A DNA stretch of 64,000 bases from Planctomycetes bacterium B3_Pla (GTDB lineage: Bacteria; Planctomycetota; Phycisphaerae; Sedimentisphaerales; Anaerobacaceae): NCBI GenBank assembly GCA_005223045.1, contig NJBM01000019.1, positions 45,187 through 109,186 of the forward strand, in the 5' to 3' direction. How positions within the stretch are numbered: the stretch's first letter is position 1; each line of letters starts with the position of its first letter. A program made the translations under genes and the position numbers. The notes below the pieces were generated by a model. It was not told where the DNA came from, did no database searches, and saw only the letters and a list, made by a program, of their open reading frames with translations. Of the stretch, positions 45,770 to 56,357 are shown in pieces.

Positions 45770-45871
45770 TTAATACTCACATGCAGCACTTGCTTTGGTT
45801 TGAGGATCTCTCTTGACAAACCTCAGAATTCCCTCCTCCTCATTCACAAATAGTAACGTTCTTTTTTCCAT
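45770..45871 (-). pseudogene. Response-regulator stub after kinase copy 3
   Basis: The 33-codon frame MEKRTLLFVNEEEGILRFVK overlaps the last codons of kinase copy 3 in the same register as intact regulators. Homology to REC is lost after about 20 codons, and DD has become NE in the acidic pocket. Interpreted as a second, independently decayed regulator. Confidence 0.72.
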
Positions 45872-48002
45872 CGCTCATTATCTCCTGTTCGTCATTTTCT
45901 TTCGTGCCGATTGGAAGCTTTATTGTGAATTTCGTGCCCTCGCCAACAGTGCTTTCGGCGAAGAGCTCGCCATTGTGCTTGTTCACCACAATGTCGTACG
46001 AGACACTCAGCCCTAAGCCCGTTCCTTTGCCAGCGGGCTTGGTCGTAAAAAACGGGTCGAAAATCTTCGAGAGTGTCTCTGGAGGAATCCCCGGCCCATC
46101 GTCTGCGATTTCACAGATCACTTTATCCTCGGACGAATATGTCCTGATTGTGATAGTCTCGTTGCCGTTTCTTTCCTGAGTTTTTATTGCCTGTGCAGCA
46201 TTCAAGAGGATATTTAGGAATACCTGGTTTATCTGGCCGGAGTGGCAGAATATCAGGGGCACTTCGGAAAAGTCGATCTTGACGTCGGTATCGTACTTGA
46301 TTTCATTTTTCGCCACAATAAGGGTGGTCTCAATACCCTTGTTGATGTTGTATTCGTCCCGGCTTCCCGGCTGGTCAATTCTTGAAAAATCCCTCAGATT
46401 CTGGACGATGTTGGTAACCCTGTCCAGGCCTTCTCTGGAGTCATCGAACAATCCCTGGATATCTTCGAGAATAAAGTCTATTTTCATATCATCCCTGAAT
46501 TGGCCTATCTCTTTTGTTTTGTTTCGCAGTTCTGTTTTCCCCAGAGTTTCGATTTGTCCAAAGATTTTGTCGTACATTGCGAGCAGGTCGCGGATTTTCT
46601 TCACATAACCTTCCAGTGCCTGGAAATTGCTGGCGACGAAGCCAACGGGGGTGTTCATCTCGTGTGCGACGCCTGCAGCGAGCTGTCCGATGGATGCAAG
46701 TTTCTCATTTTGTATCAGTTGCAATTGTGTTTCTTCCAGCTCATCGTAGGTCTTTTTGAGTTTTCTGTAAGCACGTGTCGTGGACTCCTCTGCCAGCTTG
46801 TGGTCTGTGACGTTATAGAGTATGCCCTGAGTTCCGTTGATTTCATCGTGAATGTTCTTGGTAAATGTGGAAAAGAGAGTGACATATATCTTCCTGCCCC
46901 TGGAAGTTTTAAGGGCCAACTCTTTGACTTCAACTCTCCCCTTTTTCAGCTCCCTTAAAAGCTGAGCTTTTTTTTCCGGATTGTCAAAAAACCGTTCCGG
47001 TAGAAAAGGCCGGCCTATCAATTCTTCGGGGCCGGAAACATCTAATAGCCCCATAAATGCCGGATTGACATAGGTTATCCTTCCATCCAAGTCGAGGGTA
47101 TAGATGTTACTTTTAGAACGTTCCAGTAACCGGGAGTTTTTCTCTTCTTCCTCCAGCAGCTTCTGCTTCACTGCTCTGAAGATATCCGTTTGAGTTACGA
47201 TCCCGCACAACTGCTCATCATCCATGGCGACCAGCCTGCGAACACGCCTCTTATCCATGATCTTGCGGGCGCTGAAGACAGAATAACTGGTGGGTATCGT
47301 TATTACCGGAGAAGACATCACTGTCTCTACTTTGATATGAGCAGGATCCTTTTTAAGTGCAACAATTCCTTTGAGAACGTCTCTTTCTGTAATAATACCC
47401 TGCACTTCATTTCCCTCCAGAGCTACAATACACGAGATATTGCGGGATTTCATAATTTCCACCGCTTCGGCAACGGTTGCTTTGGTCTGTATCGCAGCTA
47501 TATCGCTACTCATTATCTCCGTAACATCCTTCCATATACCATAGGACGTAAGAGCTCGAGCCAGGTCGGTTTGAGTTACAATTCCGACCAGTTGCCCGCC
47601 TTCGAGGATCGGCAGTCGTCTTATGTGTTTGGTGTCCATAATTCCGCTGGCATCAAGAACAGACAAATCAGGGCCGATACTATCTGCGGGGGATGACATT
47701 ATCTGAGCCACCTTTATCTCGGCGAAATTCTTATCCTTACCCGCAATCATTGTAAGTAAGTCTTTTTCAGTAAGGATGCCCGTCAGGCTGCCGCCGTCCA
47801 TAACGACGGCGCAGGAAACGTTATTCTCAGACATTGTCTTTGCGGCTGATACCACGGTTTCCTCGGAACCAACGGTAATCACATCTTTGCTCATTACATC
47901 TTTAACCTCCAGCCAAATCTGGGCGGAGGTTATCAAACGTTCGGATTGAATGTCTATTATCGCCGTATTGACTGAATCGCTAAGTTGGTTTTTATTTTCC
48001 AT
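45840..48002 (-). CDS. Cytoplasmic histidine kinase with four CBS domains and PAS, cassette copy 3
   Basis: 720 residues, no transmembrane segment. Four CBS motifs: VSAAKTMSENNVSCAVVM, VLDASGIMDTKHIRRLPIL, VAEAVEIMKSRNISCIVAL and VFSARKIMDKRRVRRLVAM, which usually bind adenine nucleotides. Then one PAS (YTLDLDGRITYVNPAFMGLL), HisKA (GVAHEMNTPVGFV) and HATPase. The sensor is thus unrelated to those of copies 1 and 2 while the kinase core is nearly the same, a clear domain swap or duplication. Likely input: intracellular energy state (inferred). Confidence 0.92.
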   Translation of the reverse strand: MENKNQLSDSVNTAIIDIQSERLITSAQIWLEVKDVMSKDVITVGSEETVVSAAKTMSENNVSCAVVMDGGSLTGILTEKDLLTMIAGKDKNFAEIKVAQIMSSPADSIGPDLSVLDASGIMDTKHIRRLPILEGGQLVGIVTQTDLARALTSYGIWKDVTEIMSSDIAAIQTKATVAEAVEIMKSRNISCIVALEGNEVQGIITERDVLKGIVALKKDPAHIKVETVMSSPVITIPTSYSVFSARKIMDKRRVRRLVAMDDEQLCGIVTQTDIFRAVKQKLLEEEEKNSRLLERSKSNIYTLDLDGRITYVNPAFMGLLDVSGPEELIGRPFLPERFFDNPEKKAQLLRELKKGRVEVKELALKTSRGRKIYVTLFSTFTKNIHDEINGTQGILYNVTDHKLAEESTTRAYRKLKKTYDELEETQLQLIQNEKLASIGQLAAGVAHEMNTPVGFVASNFQALEGYVKKIRDLLAMYDKIFGQIETLGKTELRNKTKEIGQFRDDMKIDFILEDIQGLFDDSREGLDRVTNIVQNLRDFSRIDQPGSRDEYNINKGIETTLIVAKNEIKYDTDVKIDFSEVPLIFCHSGQINQVFLNILLNAAQAIKTQERNGNETITIRTYSSEDKVICEIADDGPGIPPETLSKIFDPFFTTKPAGKGTGLGLSVSYDIVVNKHNGELFAESTVGEGTKFTIKLPIGTKENDEQEIMSDGKKNVTICE

Positions 48003-48114
48003 TAGCTTTTCTTTCGCTTACGTTTTTCCAGCTCAGACCGGCCCTGTTTCGCCAGCAATGATTTCCCTGGTGGTTAGCGCCAATTGCATTCGGTCGCATT
48101 TTTAGCGAAATGGG

Positions 48115-48576
48115 CTATTCGCTTTTTTCCAGCACTTTCTCCGCGTGTTCGGTCTTATGCTGCTCCGTTTCCTCTGCCAGGCTGTTGCGTTGATTCCGAA
48201 AATCGTAATACTCTACCGCCTCCCGGACGGCCGGCTTGAAATCTTCTTCAAGTTTCCACGGCTTGGTGATAAATCTGAAGATCTCTCCCTGGTTTATCGC
48301 TGTGAGCAGGGTGCTTACCTGTGTGTATCCCGATAGAACCATCCTGATGATATGGGGATATTCTTCTTTGACAGCCCTGAGAAGCTCAAGCCCGCCCATT
48401 TCCGGCATACGCATGTCGGTTACGATTACATGCACCCGGCTCTGCTCGAGGATTTCAAGCGCCTCTTTCCCGCTATTTGCAAAGAGGGTTTCATACGGCT
48501 CATCAAGAAGGCCTCGTTTTAGAGATGTCAGTACCTTTTCCTCATCATCCACAAATAACACTGTTCTCTTTTCCAT
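48115..48576 (-). CDS. Response regulator, cassette copy 4
   Basis: 153 residues. REC domain with LFVDDEEKV, VIVTDMRMPEMGG and FITKPWK, so the phosphorylation site is intact. The tail is a charged helix. It follows a broken kinase fragment and precedes kinase copy 3, so its original kinase is gone and it may serve a neighbour. The first 60 bp are almost identical to regulator copy 1. Confidence 0.9.
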   Translation of the reverse strand: MEKRTVLFVDDEEKVLTSLKRGLLDEPYETLFANSGKEALEILEQSRVHVIVTDMRMPEMGGLELLRAVKEEYPHIIRMVLSGYTQVSTLLTAINQGEIFRFITKPWKLEEDFKPAVREAVEYYDFRNQRNSLAEETEQHKTEHAEKVLEKSE

Positions 48577-48582
48577 AGCTCA

Positions 48583-48740
48583 TTATCTCCTGTTCGTCAT
48601 TTTTTTCGCGCCGATTGGAAGCTTTATTGTGAATTTCGTGCCCCCAACAACAGTGCTCTTGGCGAAGAGCTCGACATCGTGCTTGTTCACTACAATGTCG
48701 TATGAGACACTGAGTCCCAGGCCTGTGCCCTTGCCGACGA
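48583..48740 (-). pseudogene. Histidine kinase C-terminal fragment, cassette copy 4
   Basis: Translates as GKGTGLGLSVSYDIVVNKHD and then TKFTIKLPIG, matching the last 45 codons of the neighbouring kinases. A one-base loss in the AAAGAAAATGA stretch shifts the frame to an early stop at 48583. Homology ends abruptly near 48737; no 5' part of the kinase remains. Confidence 0.85.
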
Positions 48741-48881
48741 ACTGATCGTTTCTGCGATTTCCGCGCTTGATCTGCCCTTGTTCCTTTGTGCTTCTTCACT
48801 CTGCATTGCCGTACGGCAGCGATAAAGGCAGGAAATTCCACGTAAAATCAAGCAGACCTGTGCTACTGCTTGAGCTTGTTC

Positions 48882-49235
48882 TCAGCCCACTTGTGCTGCC
48901 GAAGATACTTTATCGGATTCGGAATTCTCTTTGGACGGTTCGAGCGATTGCGGCTCGGCAACTTTGCGGTAGCCCAGCGCCTTTATGACCTCCAGGATTT
49001 CCGTCCAGGTGGGGAAGGGTCTTGTGTTCTTACGCTTGTATTCGTCGATGGCCATTAGAAACTCGAACTGATCATCGGACATCTGCCCTTCTTCAGCGCG
49101 TTTTCGCTCATCTGTCAGCCGTCTGCCCGGCCCTCGTCGGCGGTCCAGGCCCAGGCGTCTGTCAATAAGACCCTGGCGGCGTTCATTGCTGATGCGGCGT
49201 TCGGGAGAATGTTCTTTGTCCATTTTAGTACTCAT
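48882..49235 (-). CDS. Small Arg-rich protein of unknown function
   Basis: About 117 residues from ATG 49235, which has AGGAAG directly upstream; ATG 49223 is an alternative. The N-terminal half is repeats of charged turns (ERRISNERRQ, DRRLGLDRRRGPGRRLTDE). The C-terminal half is a compact helix (FLMAIDEYKRKNTRPFPTWTEILEVIKALGYRKV) that looks like a small winged-helix or helix bundle. The DRR repeats resemble linkers seen in some planctomycete and delta-proteobacterial regulators. It overlaps the upstream gene by a few bases, so the two are coupled. No function assigned. Confidence 0.65.
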   Translation of the reverse strand: MSTKMDKEHSPERRISNERRQGLIDRRLGLDRRRGPGRRLTDERKRAEEGQMSDDQFEFLMAIDEYKRKNTRPFPTWTEILEVIKALGYRKVAEPQSLEPSKENSESDKVSSAAQVG

Positions 49236-49548
49236 CTTCCTCGAAAAAGTCACCCTCGAAATCGGTCTCGTCATCGTCTTCCATTGCAAAATCGTAGAAA
49301 TCATCATAGGTGTGCTGCGACTCGATTATTACGTGAGCCTCGTCAAGAAACTCCTCCGACACCATCACAGCAATTTCCTTGGAACCGATCGTGTGTTCGT
49401 CCTGCTCGGTTATAGTCGCAGGGATGTCGTTGGCATCCAGCAGAGTTTTGTATTCTCTTGCCTGCTCCATATCCTCGGAAAAGGCAACAACAACATACCC
49501 TTCAAGCTTGGCGTGTGATTTATGCCCTTTTTTGGAACGCTTTCCCAT
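49225..49548 (-). CDS. DUF2007-like small signal-transducing protein
   Basis: 107 residues from ATG 49548, which has a perfect GGAGG. The N-terminus is basic (MGKRSKKGHKSHAKLEG), then comes YVVVAFSEDMEQAREYKTLL with DIPATITEQDEH and SKEIAVMVSEEFLDEAHVII, the pattern of the DUF2007/putative signal-transducing family that often precedes peptidase or envelope genes. The tail is highly acidic (DDDETDFEGDFFEEDEY). Partner unknown. Confidence 0.75.
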   Translation of the reverse strand: MGKRSKKGHKSHAKLEGYVVVAFSEDMEQAREYKTLLDANDIPATITEQDEHTIGSKEIAVMVSEEFLDEAHVIIESQHTYDDFYDFAMEDDDETDFEGDFFEEDEY

Positions 49549-49807
49549 TTTTTCCTCCAAAACATACTGTGTTTCCAAACATTCCTGCTCCGCTTCAGGA
49601 GCCTCGCCTCATCTGTCCCAGTGCATCGGAACAGACCTGCGAAAAGCCTTTCAGCCAAACTACTTTCGTCAAATCAGACCCGGCAAATAATCAAAAATTG
49701 CGGACTCTTGAGAAAAACTTTGCTCGTTGGCGCCGGTTCTCGCAATCAGCATTCTCAAGTGTGGACGCTATCAAGGCAAAAATTTAACGTTTTAGCCTAA
49801 TTTTTTA

Positions 49808-49834
49808 TTGCAAGTTGTGCCGATTGCATATAAA
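49808..49834 (+). promoter_or_regulatory. Candidate histone-gene promoter
   Basis: TTGCAA at 49808-49813 and TATAAA at 49829-49834 have a 15-base spacer (17 if TAAATA at 49831 is used). They lie about 85 bases before the histone ATG. The rest of the gap 49549-49917 has no gene. Confidence 0.4.
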
Positions 49835-49917
49835 TAGGAATGATCGAAGACGTGCCGGACTCGAGGAGTTGGTACCGGCCTATTACAATTTAACCTTTCA
49901 ATATGGAGATTTTGAGA

Positions 49918-50103
49918 ATGGCAAAGAAAAAGGAGACTTTGGTAGTGGCCAGCAAAGTAAAGGCGTACATTAAGAGCAAGAAGATGATGACCTCGTCCGA
50001 TGCGATCGGGGCTATCAGTGATAACGTCTACGGCATGCTTGATGCGGCCATGGCCCGAACCAAGGCCAACCGGCGCAGTACAGTCAAGGCACAGGATTTG
50101 TAG
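49918..50103 (+). CDS. Bacterial single-domain histone-fold protein
   Basis: 61 residues from ATG 49918, with GGAG 9 bases upstream. The sequence has the archaeal/bacterial histone pattern: VASKVKAYIKSKKMMTSSDA, a central helix DAIGAISDNVYGMLDAAMAR and the C-terminal RTKANRRSTVKAQDL, where the Arg-Thr pair and final strand are typical of the fold. The size is that of single histones such as Bdellovibrio Bd0055. Expected to bind DNA as a dimer in the nucleoid. It is monocistronic with its own terminator, as expected for an abundant protein. Confidence 0.85.
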   Translation: MAKKKETLVVASKVKAYIKSKKMMTSSDAIGAISDNVYGMLDAAMARTKANRRSTVKAQDL

Positions 50104-50208
50104 TCCCCGTTGGGAGTGCCTCAAAACTTTGACTTTTGTACGGACAGTCAACCTGTGCCGGGTGTTTTCTGGCCGCACATCCCGGCAGTGGTATGATATG
50201 TGAGTCAG

Positions 50209-50243
50209 GCCGTTCCACTTTTTCAACGGTGGAACGGCTTTTT
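50209..50243 (+). terminator. Rho-independent terminator of the histone gene
   Basis: The perfect 10-bp stem GCCGTTCCAC/GTGGAACGGC has a 10-base loop and is followed at once by TTTTT, about 105 bases after the histone stop codon. Confidence 0.9.
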
Positions 50244-50417
50244 CCTTTGGCCATCGACCTATAAAAACTGCCTTTATCAACATCAAAATTAGCGTTTTTT
50301 CTAAAATTCTTTCAACTTTTTCCAGTCAAAATCCCGATTTAATAATAGAAGTGTTGGAGTAATTGCCGTTTTTTTGCCAGCTTAAAGTTAAGATTGGGTG
50401 ATTTGTAGCCGATAAAG

Positions 50418-50499
50418 GGACTTACTGGCACCCTGCAAAGTAGGCTGAACCGCAAGGTGTCGTCTAACCAAAGTCCTTAATACATTATGGTTTTAGACG
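50418..50499 (+). promoter_or_regulatory. Candidate structured leader of the alpha-glucan operon
   Basis: GGACTT (50418) pairs with AAGTCC (50471), enclosing GGCACC (50427) paired with GGTGTC (50456). An alternative stem CGTCTAA (50461) with TTAGACG (50493) places AAGTCC in its loop, so the two folds compete. The layout is riboswitch-like, but no consensus was recognised. The 50250-50562 gap holds nothing else obvious. Confidence 0.35.
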
Positions 50500-50562
50500 A
50501 AGAAAACATTTGTAATCCGTCACTGAAGAGATAGTTATGGGACTAAGCAGGCAGGTGATAAT

Positions 50563-51852
50563 ATGAGGATTTTTATGTTAGGCTGGGAGTTTCCGCCATT
50601 TATCAGCGGCGGGCTTGGCACTGCCTGCTACGGTCTTACGCGAGCGATGGATCAGCTTGGCATGGAAGTTACGTTTGTTCTGCCCAGGATGGTCGAGGGC
50701 AAATACACAACTCACGTCAAAATGCTGACTCCGCATTCGCGGACATCGGCATCTTCTTTTAAGTTTGATAAGCTGAAAAATGTGAAGTTCTGCACTATTG
50801 GCTCACCACTTCAACCATACTCCACACCTGAAGCTTACCAACAGCAGCTCGAACAAACTTTACGGCAAAAGCAGATGATGCTCGGCGACAACATCAGTTC
50901 GGCCAGCCAGTTTATGGTCTCGAACGACTACTGCAGCGATATGTACACAGAAGTACATCGTTATGCGGCGATGGCGGCTGAATTGGCCCAGGAAGCGCAG
51001 TTTGACGTTGTTCACGCCCATGACTGGATGACATACCCTGCGGGGATTGCCGTCGCGGCTATAAGCGGCAAACCGCTGATTGTACACGTGCATTCGACAG
51101 AGTTTGACCGCAGCGGCGAGAATGTCAACCAGATGATCTACGATATCGAGCGAGAAGGCATGGAACGCGCCGATAGAGTGATTGCCGTCAGCCACTACAC
51201 GCGCAATATTGTAATCAGCCGGTACGGCATCAGCGGCGAAAAAGTCGAAGTCGTGTATAACGGCGTCGAGCGCAACGGGACCTGGTCTTTGGCCGAAACG
51301 GGCATAGACCAGGATGAGAAGATCGTATTGTTTCTGGGCCGAATTACAATGCAAAAGGGCCCAGAGTACTTTCTCCACGCCGCCAAGAAAGTTATGGAGG
51401 TAATGGACAACGTTAAATTCGTTATGGCAGGCTCGGGCGATTTGATGCACCGAGCTATTGAAATGGCTGCTGAACTCGGAATCGGACATAAGGTGCTGTT
51501 CACCGGCTTCTTGCGAGGCGAAGACGTGCAAAAAATATACAGGATGGCTGACCTGTACGTGATGCCTTCGGTATCGGAACCATTCGGAATTGCGCCTCTC
51601 GAGGCACTGGACCACGATGTTCCCGTCATAATAAGCAAGCAGAGCGGCGTATCCGAAGTCTTGATGCACGCTCTCAAAGTTGACTTCTGGGATGTCAACG
51701 AAATCGCCAATAAGATTGTTGCAGTACTGAAGTTTCCGCCGTTGCAGACGACTCTGCGAAGCCACGGTAATTTCGAGATCAGAAGACTGCGTTGGAAAGA
51801 CGCAGCGGTCAAGTGTGCCAGAATCTACGATGAGACGCTGGTTCCGGCGTAG
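50563..51852 (+). CDS. Glycogen-synthase-like GT-B glycosyltransferase
   Basis: 429 residues. The N-terminus MRIFMLGWEFPPFISGGLGT contains the donor-binding GGLG loop typical of GT4/GT5 synthases. Further motifs are FDVVHAHDWMTYPAG, KIVLFLGRITMQKGPEYFL and the E-x7-E region EPFGIAPLEALDHDVPVI. It probably elongates an alpha-glucan from a nucleotide sugar. It is followed by a GH57 enzyme (84 bp) and a debranching enzyme, an alpha-glucan metabolism set. GT4 versus GT5 cannot be settled by eye. Confidence 0.85.
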   Translation: MRIFMLGWEFPPFISGGLGTACYGLTRAMDQLGMEVTFVLPRMVEGKYTTHVKMLTPHSRTSASSFKFDKLKNVKFCTIGSPLQPYSTPEAYQQQLEQTLRQKQMMLGDNISSASQFMVSNDYCSDMYTEVHRYAAMAAELAQEAQFDVVHAHDWMTYPAGIAVAAISGKPLIVHVHSTEFDRSGENVNQMIYDIEREGMERADRVIAVSHYTRNIVISRYGISGEKVEVVYNGVERNGTWSLAETGIDQDEKIVLFLGRITMQKGPEYFLHAAKKVMEVMDNVKFVMAGSGDLMHRAIEMAAELGIGHKVLFTGFLRGEDVQKIYRMADLYVMPSVSEPFGIAPLEALDHDVPVIISKQSGVSEVLMHALKVDFWDVNEIANKIVAVLKFPPLQTTLRSHGNFEIRRLRWKDAAVKCARIYDETLVPA

Positions 51853-51870
51853 GCGTCAGGCAAAAAGTAA

Positions 51871-51933
51871 ACCCAATACGATATCCGCCCGGAGCGGGCT
51901 TCCATCTGGCGGATACTCAATACGAGACACAGG
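51871..51933. repeat. Family A-type repeat with TATCCGCC hairpin
   Basis: CCAATACGATATCCGCCC and GGCGGATACTCAATACGAG form an 8-bp perfect stem (51882-51889 with 51908-51915) just before the GH57 start codon. Confidence 0.6.
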
Positions 51934-51936
51934 ATT

Positions 51937-53223
51937 ATGCCTTCGGTATGTTTCTATTTTCAAGTGCACCAACCTTCGCGATTGAGGCACTACACAGTAT
52001 TTGACGAAAACGAACATTATTTCGACGATTACAAGAATGGCTCGATATGCAGAAAGGTTGCGAACAAATGCTATTTGCCCGCAAACCGGTTGCTTCTGGA
52101 TACAATACGCCGATTAGACGGCAGATTCAAGGTAGCCTACAGCATAACCGGCACACTTCTGGAACAGCTTGATCGTTACTCGCCGGAAGTGATGAGCACC
52201 TTCGATGCTCTGGCGGAAACCGGATGCGTGGAATTTCTGGCCGAGACCTATTATCACAGTCTGAGTTCCCTATACTCCCGTGAAGAATTCATCGAGCAGG
52301 TACACAAGCACATCGAAGCGATCAACTATCTTTTCGGTCAAACTCCAAGGATATTTCGAAACACCGAATTGATATACAACAACGATCTGGCCGCGCTGAT
52401 CGAATCGATGGACTGCTTCGATGCGATAATAACCGAGGGAGCGGACCATATCTTAGGCTATAGGAGCCCCAATTTTGTCTATAAGCCGAATGGTTGTGAA
52501 AAATTGAAGCTCCTGCTGAAGAACTATGCGCTCAGCGACGATATCGCCTTTAGATTTTCCAACCGTGATTGGACGCAGTGGCCTTTGACGGCCGACAAGT
52601 TCGCCCGATGGGTGGGCAACGTCAACGGCAACGGCAACGTAGTCAACCTGTTCATGGACTATGAAACATTCGGCGAGCATCAGTGGGAAGACACCGGCAT
52701 TTTCGATTTTATGCGACATCTGCCTCAGGAGATTCTAAGGCATCCCGACAACGACTTCAAGACCCCCAGCGAAGTGGTTCAGTGTTACAACAGCATCGGC
52801 ACCGTTGATGTCCCGCATGTCATAAGCTGGGCCGATACCGAAAGAGACCTCTCTGCCTGGCTTGGAAACGCAATGCAATCCAACGCTATTCACGAACTCT
52901 ACCGGCTTGAGAAAGAGATCAAGAAGACCAACGACGAGAAGATCATCGCGGACTGGCGCAAATTGCAGGCATCGGATCACTTCTACTATATGTGCACAAA
53001 ATATTTTGCCGACGGCGACGTACATAAGTACTTCAATCCTTATGACTCGCCTTATGACTCTTACATAAACTTCATGAATGTGCTGGGTAATCTGCACAGC
53101 CGGTGTTCCGGACAGGCAATTGGGGGTGCACTTCGTTCCACACTACAACCAAACGCGGCAGAATGCCTTTCACGTGAGGAATCTTCGAGTAACGATCCGC
53201 GTGATTTGCAGCCAGTGGAGTAA
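51937..53223 (+). CDS. Glycoside hydrolase family 57 (alpha-amylase/4-alpha-glucanotransferase)
   Basis: 428 residues. The family start SVCFYFQVHQPSRLRHY, the region-3 motif FRNTELIYNNDLA with a likely nucleophile Glu, and the region-4 motif MDYETFGEHQWEDTGIF with the acid/base Asp are all present. GH57 enzymes act on alpha-1,4-glucans and often accompany a GT5-like synthase. A short version without a long C-terminal domain. Downstream, a 125-bp gap separates it from the debranching enzyme. Confidence 0.9.
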   Translation: MPSVCFYFQVHQPSRLRHYTVFDENEHYFDDYKNGSICRKVANKCYLPANRLLLDTIRRLDGRFKVAYSITGTLLEQLDRYSPEVMSTFDALAETGCVEFLAETYYHSLSSLYSREEFIEQVHKHIEAINYLFGQTPRIFRNTELIYNNDLAALIESMDCFDAIITEGADHILGYRSPNFVYKPNGCEKLKLLLKNYALSDDIAFRFSNRDWTQWPLTADKFARWVGNVNGNGNVVNLFMDYETFGEHQWEDTGIFDFMRHLPQEILRHPDNDFKTPSEVVQCYNSIGTVDVPHVISWADTERDLSAWLGNAMQSNAIHELYRLEKEIKKTNDEKIIADWRKLQASDHFYYMCTKYFADGDVHKYFNPYDSPYDSYINFMNVLGNLHSRCSGQAIGGALRSTLQPNAAECLSREESSSNDPRDLQPVE

Positions 53224-53348
53224 ATGGCCCGGATCCTTGACTACTTGAACCGATACCGGTTTTGGCCCCATCGGAAACTTCACGGCAAGACAATATGTCG
53301 TGAACGGGGATCTGATTTTGTCACGATAATGTCTTTTGGAGTTGGATT

Positions 53349-55454
<2,106 letters not shown>

Positions 55455-55462
55455 TTGTTATT

Positions 55463-56335
55463 ATGAGAGGAAGAAATACTCCGTTCTTAGTCTCGGCTTT
55501 GGCCTTTACGTTGTCAATCCCGATGCTCAAAGCCGATTTGTCATTGGGATCGGACGTCGCCGCCGAGGAGAATATCCCCGGGCTCTTTTTCAGCGAAAGT
55601 TTTGATGATCCCAATCTGGCCGGTCGAGGATGGTACGACGGCAACAAGTTCAAGATTTCTGAGAAAGATGCCTTCGCCGGCAAAGGTTGTATCGAGTACC
55701 GCTGGAAGAAGAACAGCACCAAGTCCATAACCTCCGCAGGTATTCGACGGCTCATTGAACCTACCGAGGTGGTGTACGTTCGCTTCTACATCAAGCTGTC
55801 AAATGGCTGGGGATGGAGTGGTAGGCCTTACCATCCTCATGTTATGCACTTCTTGACCACCGAAAACAGCAAGTACCACGGCCCGGCCGCCAGCCACCTT
55901 ACCCTCTACATCGAGCCGGTCAACGGGAAGCTGCGCCTCGCGGCCACGGACATCCAGAACAAAGATGCGCCCCACGGGCTGACGCAGGGCCCTCTCAGAG
56001 GCGGCTATAACGGCAGGCATTACGACAGTCAAGAGACGCTCTTCGACGACGCCAAATGGCACTGCGTCGAAGCGATGTTCAAGCTCAACAGCCTGGATAT
56101 GAAGAACGACAAACCGAACAGTGACGGCCGGCTTCGAGGCTGGTTCGACGGCAAGCTGGTTGTCGAGCGCAACGACGTTGTCTTCCGCTCAACCGATTTT
56201 CCCAAGATGAAGTTCAACCAGTTTCTTCTGACGCCGTACTTCGGTCCGGGCCTGCTTCCTCACGAACAGACGCTCTGGATAGACGAGCTGGCTGTGGGTA
56301 ATCAGCGGATAGATCAATTCAAGAAAGCACCGTAG
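55463..56335 (+). CDS. Exported concanavalin A-like lectin/glucanase-fold protein
   Basis: About 290 residues. The ATG at 55463 lies just after the debranching-enzyme stop; a TTG at 55451 overlaps it. A hydrophobic signal segment (FLVSALAFTLSIPMLKA) is followed by a beta-rich domain: SESFDDPNLAGRGWYDG, EVVYVRFYIKLSNGWGW, HLTLYIEPVNGKLRL, KWHCVEAMFKLNSLD, LRGWFDGKLVVERND and LWIDELAVGN. This is the polysaccharide-lyase-like jelly-roll. Catalytic activity is not evident. The link to the glucan operon may be only positional. Confidence 0.7.
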   Translation: MRGRNTPFLVSALAFTLSIPMLKADLSLGSDVAAEENIPGLFFSESFDDPNLAGRGWYDGNKFKISEKDAFAGKGCIEYRWKKNSTKSITSAGIRRLIEPTEVVYVRFYIKLSNGWGWSGRPYHPHVMHFLTTENSKYHGPAASHLTLYIEPVNGKLRLAATDIQNKDAPHGLTQGPLRGGYNGRHYDSQETLFDDAKWHCVEAMFKLNSLDMKNDKPNSDGRLRGWFDGKLVVERNDVVFRSTDFPKMKFNQFLLTPYFGPGLLPHEQTLWIDELAVGNQRIDQFKKAP

Positions 56336-56357
56336 CTGTTACCTGAAAAACCGACTT

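Noticed and set aside
48583..48841. Separate 98-codon minus-strand gene
   Set aside because: The frame is an out-of-register reading of the kinase fragment and the start of the regulator; it has no independent support.
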